Assembly (NCBI GenBank): GCA_007121175.1
Contig: SKMG01000394.1
Location: 1-6,513, forward strand
Length of the DNA: 6,513 nt
Reading direction: 5' to 3'
Origin: Trueperaceae bacterium
Lineage (GTDB): Bacteria > Deinococcota > Deinococci > Deinococcales > Trueperaceae
Below are positions 5,830 through 6,513 of this stretch, in pieces. Made by a program: the position numbers and the translations under genes. Within the stretch, counting starts at the first letter, position 1; every line of letters begins with the position of its first letter. The notes under the pieces are model-generated. The model saw nothing but the letters and a program-made list of their open reading frames with translations, made no database searches and was not told where the DNA came from.

Positions 5830-6513
5830 TCACTCCTCGTCGAGCGGCACGCTCGCCACCACCAGCAACCGATTGGGCGTCTTCTCCGGTCCAGCGCTGC
5901 GCGCCATGAACCGCTCGACCAGGGCGATCAGCTCCTCGTTCAGCGTGCGCGCGTCCTGTGCGCTGAGGTGCAGATCGACCGTCCAGTCGGTGGCACCGTT
6001 GCCGAGCCCGCCCCTCGGGACCACCGCCGCCGGCCCAGTGCCTGCGGCCGCCGGCGCGGCCTCTGCGACCGACTCGGCCTCCCCGCTCGAGCCGTACATC
6101 CAGATCCGCCCATCGCCGCGCCGCTCGACGCAGAAGCCCGCGAACGGTGTGCGCAGCAGGTGCCTCGCCTCGGCCCGGGCGATGCGTTCGGCGTTCCCAG
6201 CGTGGATCGCGCGCAACGCCTCCTCCACGTCGGCATACGGCAGCGCCTCGAACGGCACGAACCAGCTGTCGGAGGCCGAGCGGTAGACCTTGATCGGCCG
6301 CCCGCCCCTCAGCCGCTGGTCGACCATCACCAGGAGACCCGCCGCCAGCAAACGCTTGATGCGGTAGAGCACCGCGTCGAGAGGCCGCCCGAGCTCGCTC
6401 GCCGCCTCCTGCGCGCTGCGAGAGCGGCCGAGGAACACGCCGAGCACCTCTCGCGCTTCCTCGTCGACCAGGAGACGCGCCGAGAGCAGGTCCGCCGCTC
6501 GCCCCTGCGCGCG
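5830..6513 (-). CDS. winged-helix transcriptional regulator (ArsR-like), 5' end beyond window
   Basis: The frame stays open from its TGA at 5830-5832 to the right edge, giving 227 visible residues. A GTG at 6447 could be read as a start, but it would cut off the first helix of the DNA-binding domain, so the real start is probably outside. Numbered from the edge, LLVDEEAREVLGVFLGRSRS (14-33) is the first helix and turn, ASELGRPLDAVLYRIKRLLA (38-57) is the recognition helix-turn-helix, and GGRPIKVYR (70-78) is the beta wing. After an effector-like middle region comes an Ala/Gly/Pro-rich linker, then WTVDLHLSAQDARTLNEELI, a pattern common in C-terminal parts of ArsR-like winged-helix regulators. 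It converges on dnaE2 with only 7 bp between stop codons and has its own promoter elsewhere. Target and ligand are unknown; a link to the mutasome is not supported beyond adjacency. Confidence 0.65.
   Translation of the reverse strand, partial: RAQGRAADLLSARLLVDEEAREVLGVFLGRSRSAQEAASELGRPLDAVLYRIKRLLAAGLLVMVDQRLRGGRPIKVYRSASDSWFVPFEALPYADVEEALRAIHAGNAERIARAEARHLLRTPFAGFCVERRGDGRIWMYGSSGEAESVAEAAPAAAGTGPAAVVPRGGLGNGATDWTVDLHLSAQDARTLNEELIALVERFMARSAGPEKTPNRLLVVASVPLDEE

Overview
The window is GC-rich bacterial DNA, with G or C at most third codon positions. It holds a compact SOS mutagenesis cassette in the order lexA - imuB - DUF6504-like small gene - dnaE2, all on the + strand. A separate winged-helix regulator gene on the - strand converges on the cassette and runs off the right edge. 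A cassette headed by its own lexA and lacking imuA resembles the lexA-imuY-dnaE2 operons described in Deinococcus. The DUF6504-like gene beside dnaE2 also recalls high-GC actinobacterial imuB/dnaE2 neighbourhoods. Deinococcota (for example a Trueperaceae-like lineage) is my best guess, but it rests on gene order and composition only.

Layout: 1-76 is a promoter/operator region with a near-consensus sigma70-type promoter and two overlapping dyads. 77-736 is lexA. 737-869 is an intercistronic region unusually rich in inverted repeats, one set of which can pair with the presumed imuB ribosome binding site. 870-2420 is imuB, a Y-family-like protein that appears to have lost its polymerase catalytic acids. 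2452-2703 is the small DUF6504-like gene. 2676-5822 is dnaE2, which starts inside the end of the small gene. 5830-6513 (-) is the winged-helix regulator, open at its 5' end.

How the genes work together (known biology plus inference): DNA damage activates RecA, which stimulates LexA self-cleavage at Ala-Gly and lifts repression of the operon from the promoter at the left edge. ImuB then acts as a non-catalytic adaptor linking the beta clamp and DnaE2, and DnaE2 performs error-prone lesion bypass. The small protein may be an accessory factor; its function is unknown. Because LexA sits first in the operon it represses, the system forms a closed autoregulatory loop. The structured lexA-imuB gap could let the cell make LexA without making equal amounts of the mutagenic proteins. 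No RNA genes, mobile elements, CRISPR arrays or attachment sites were seen.
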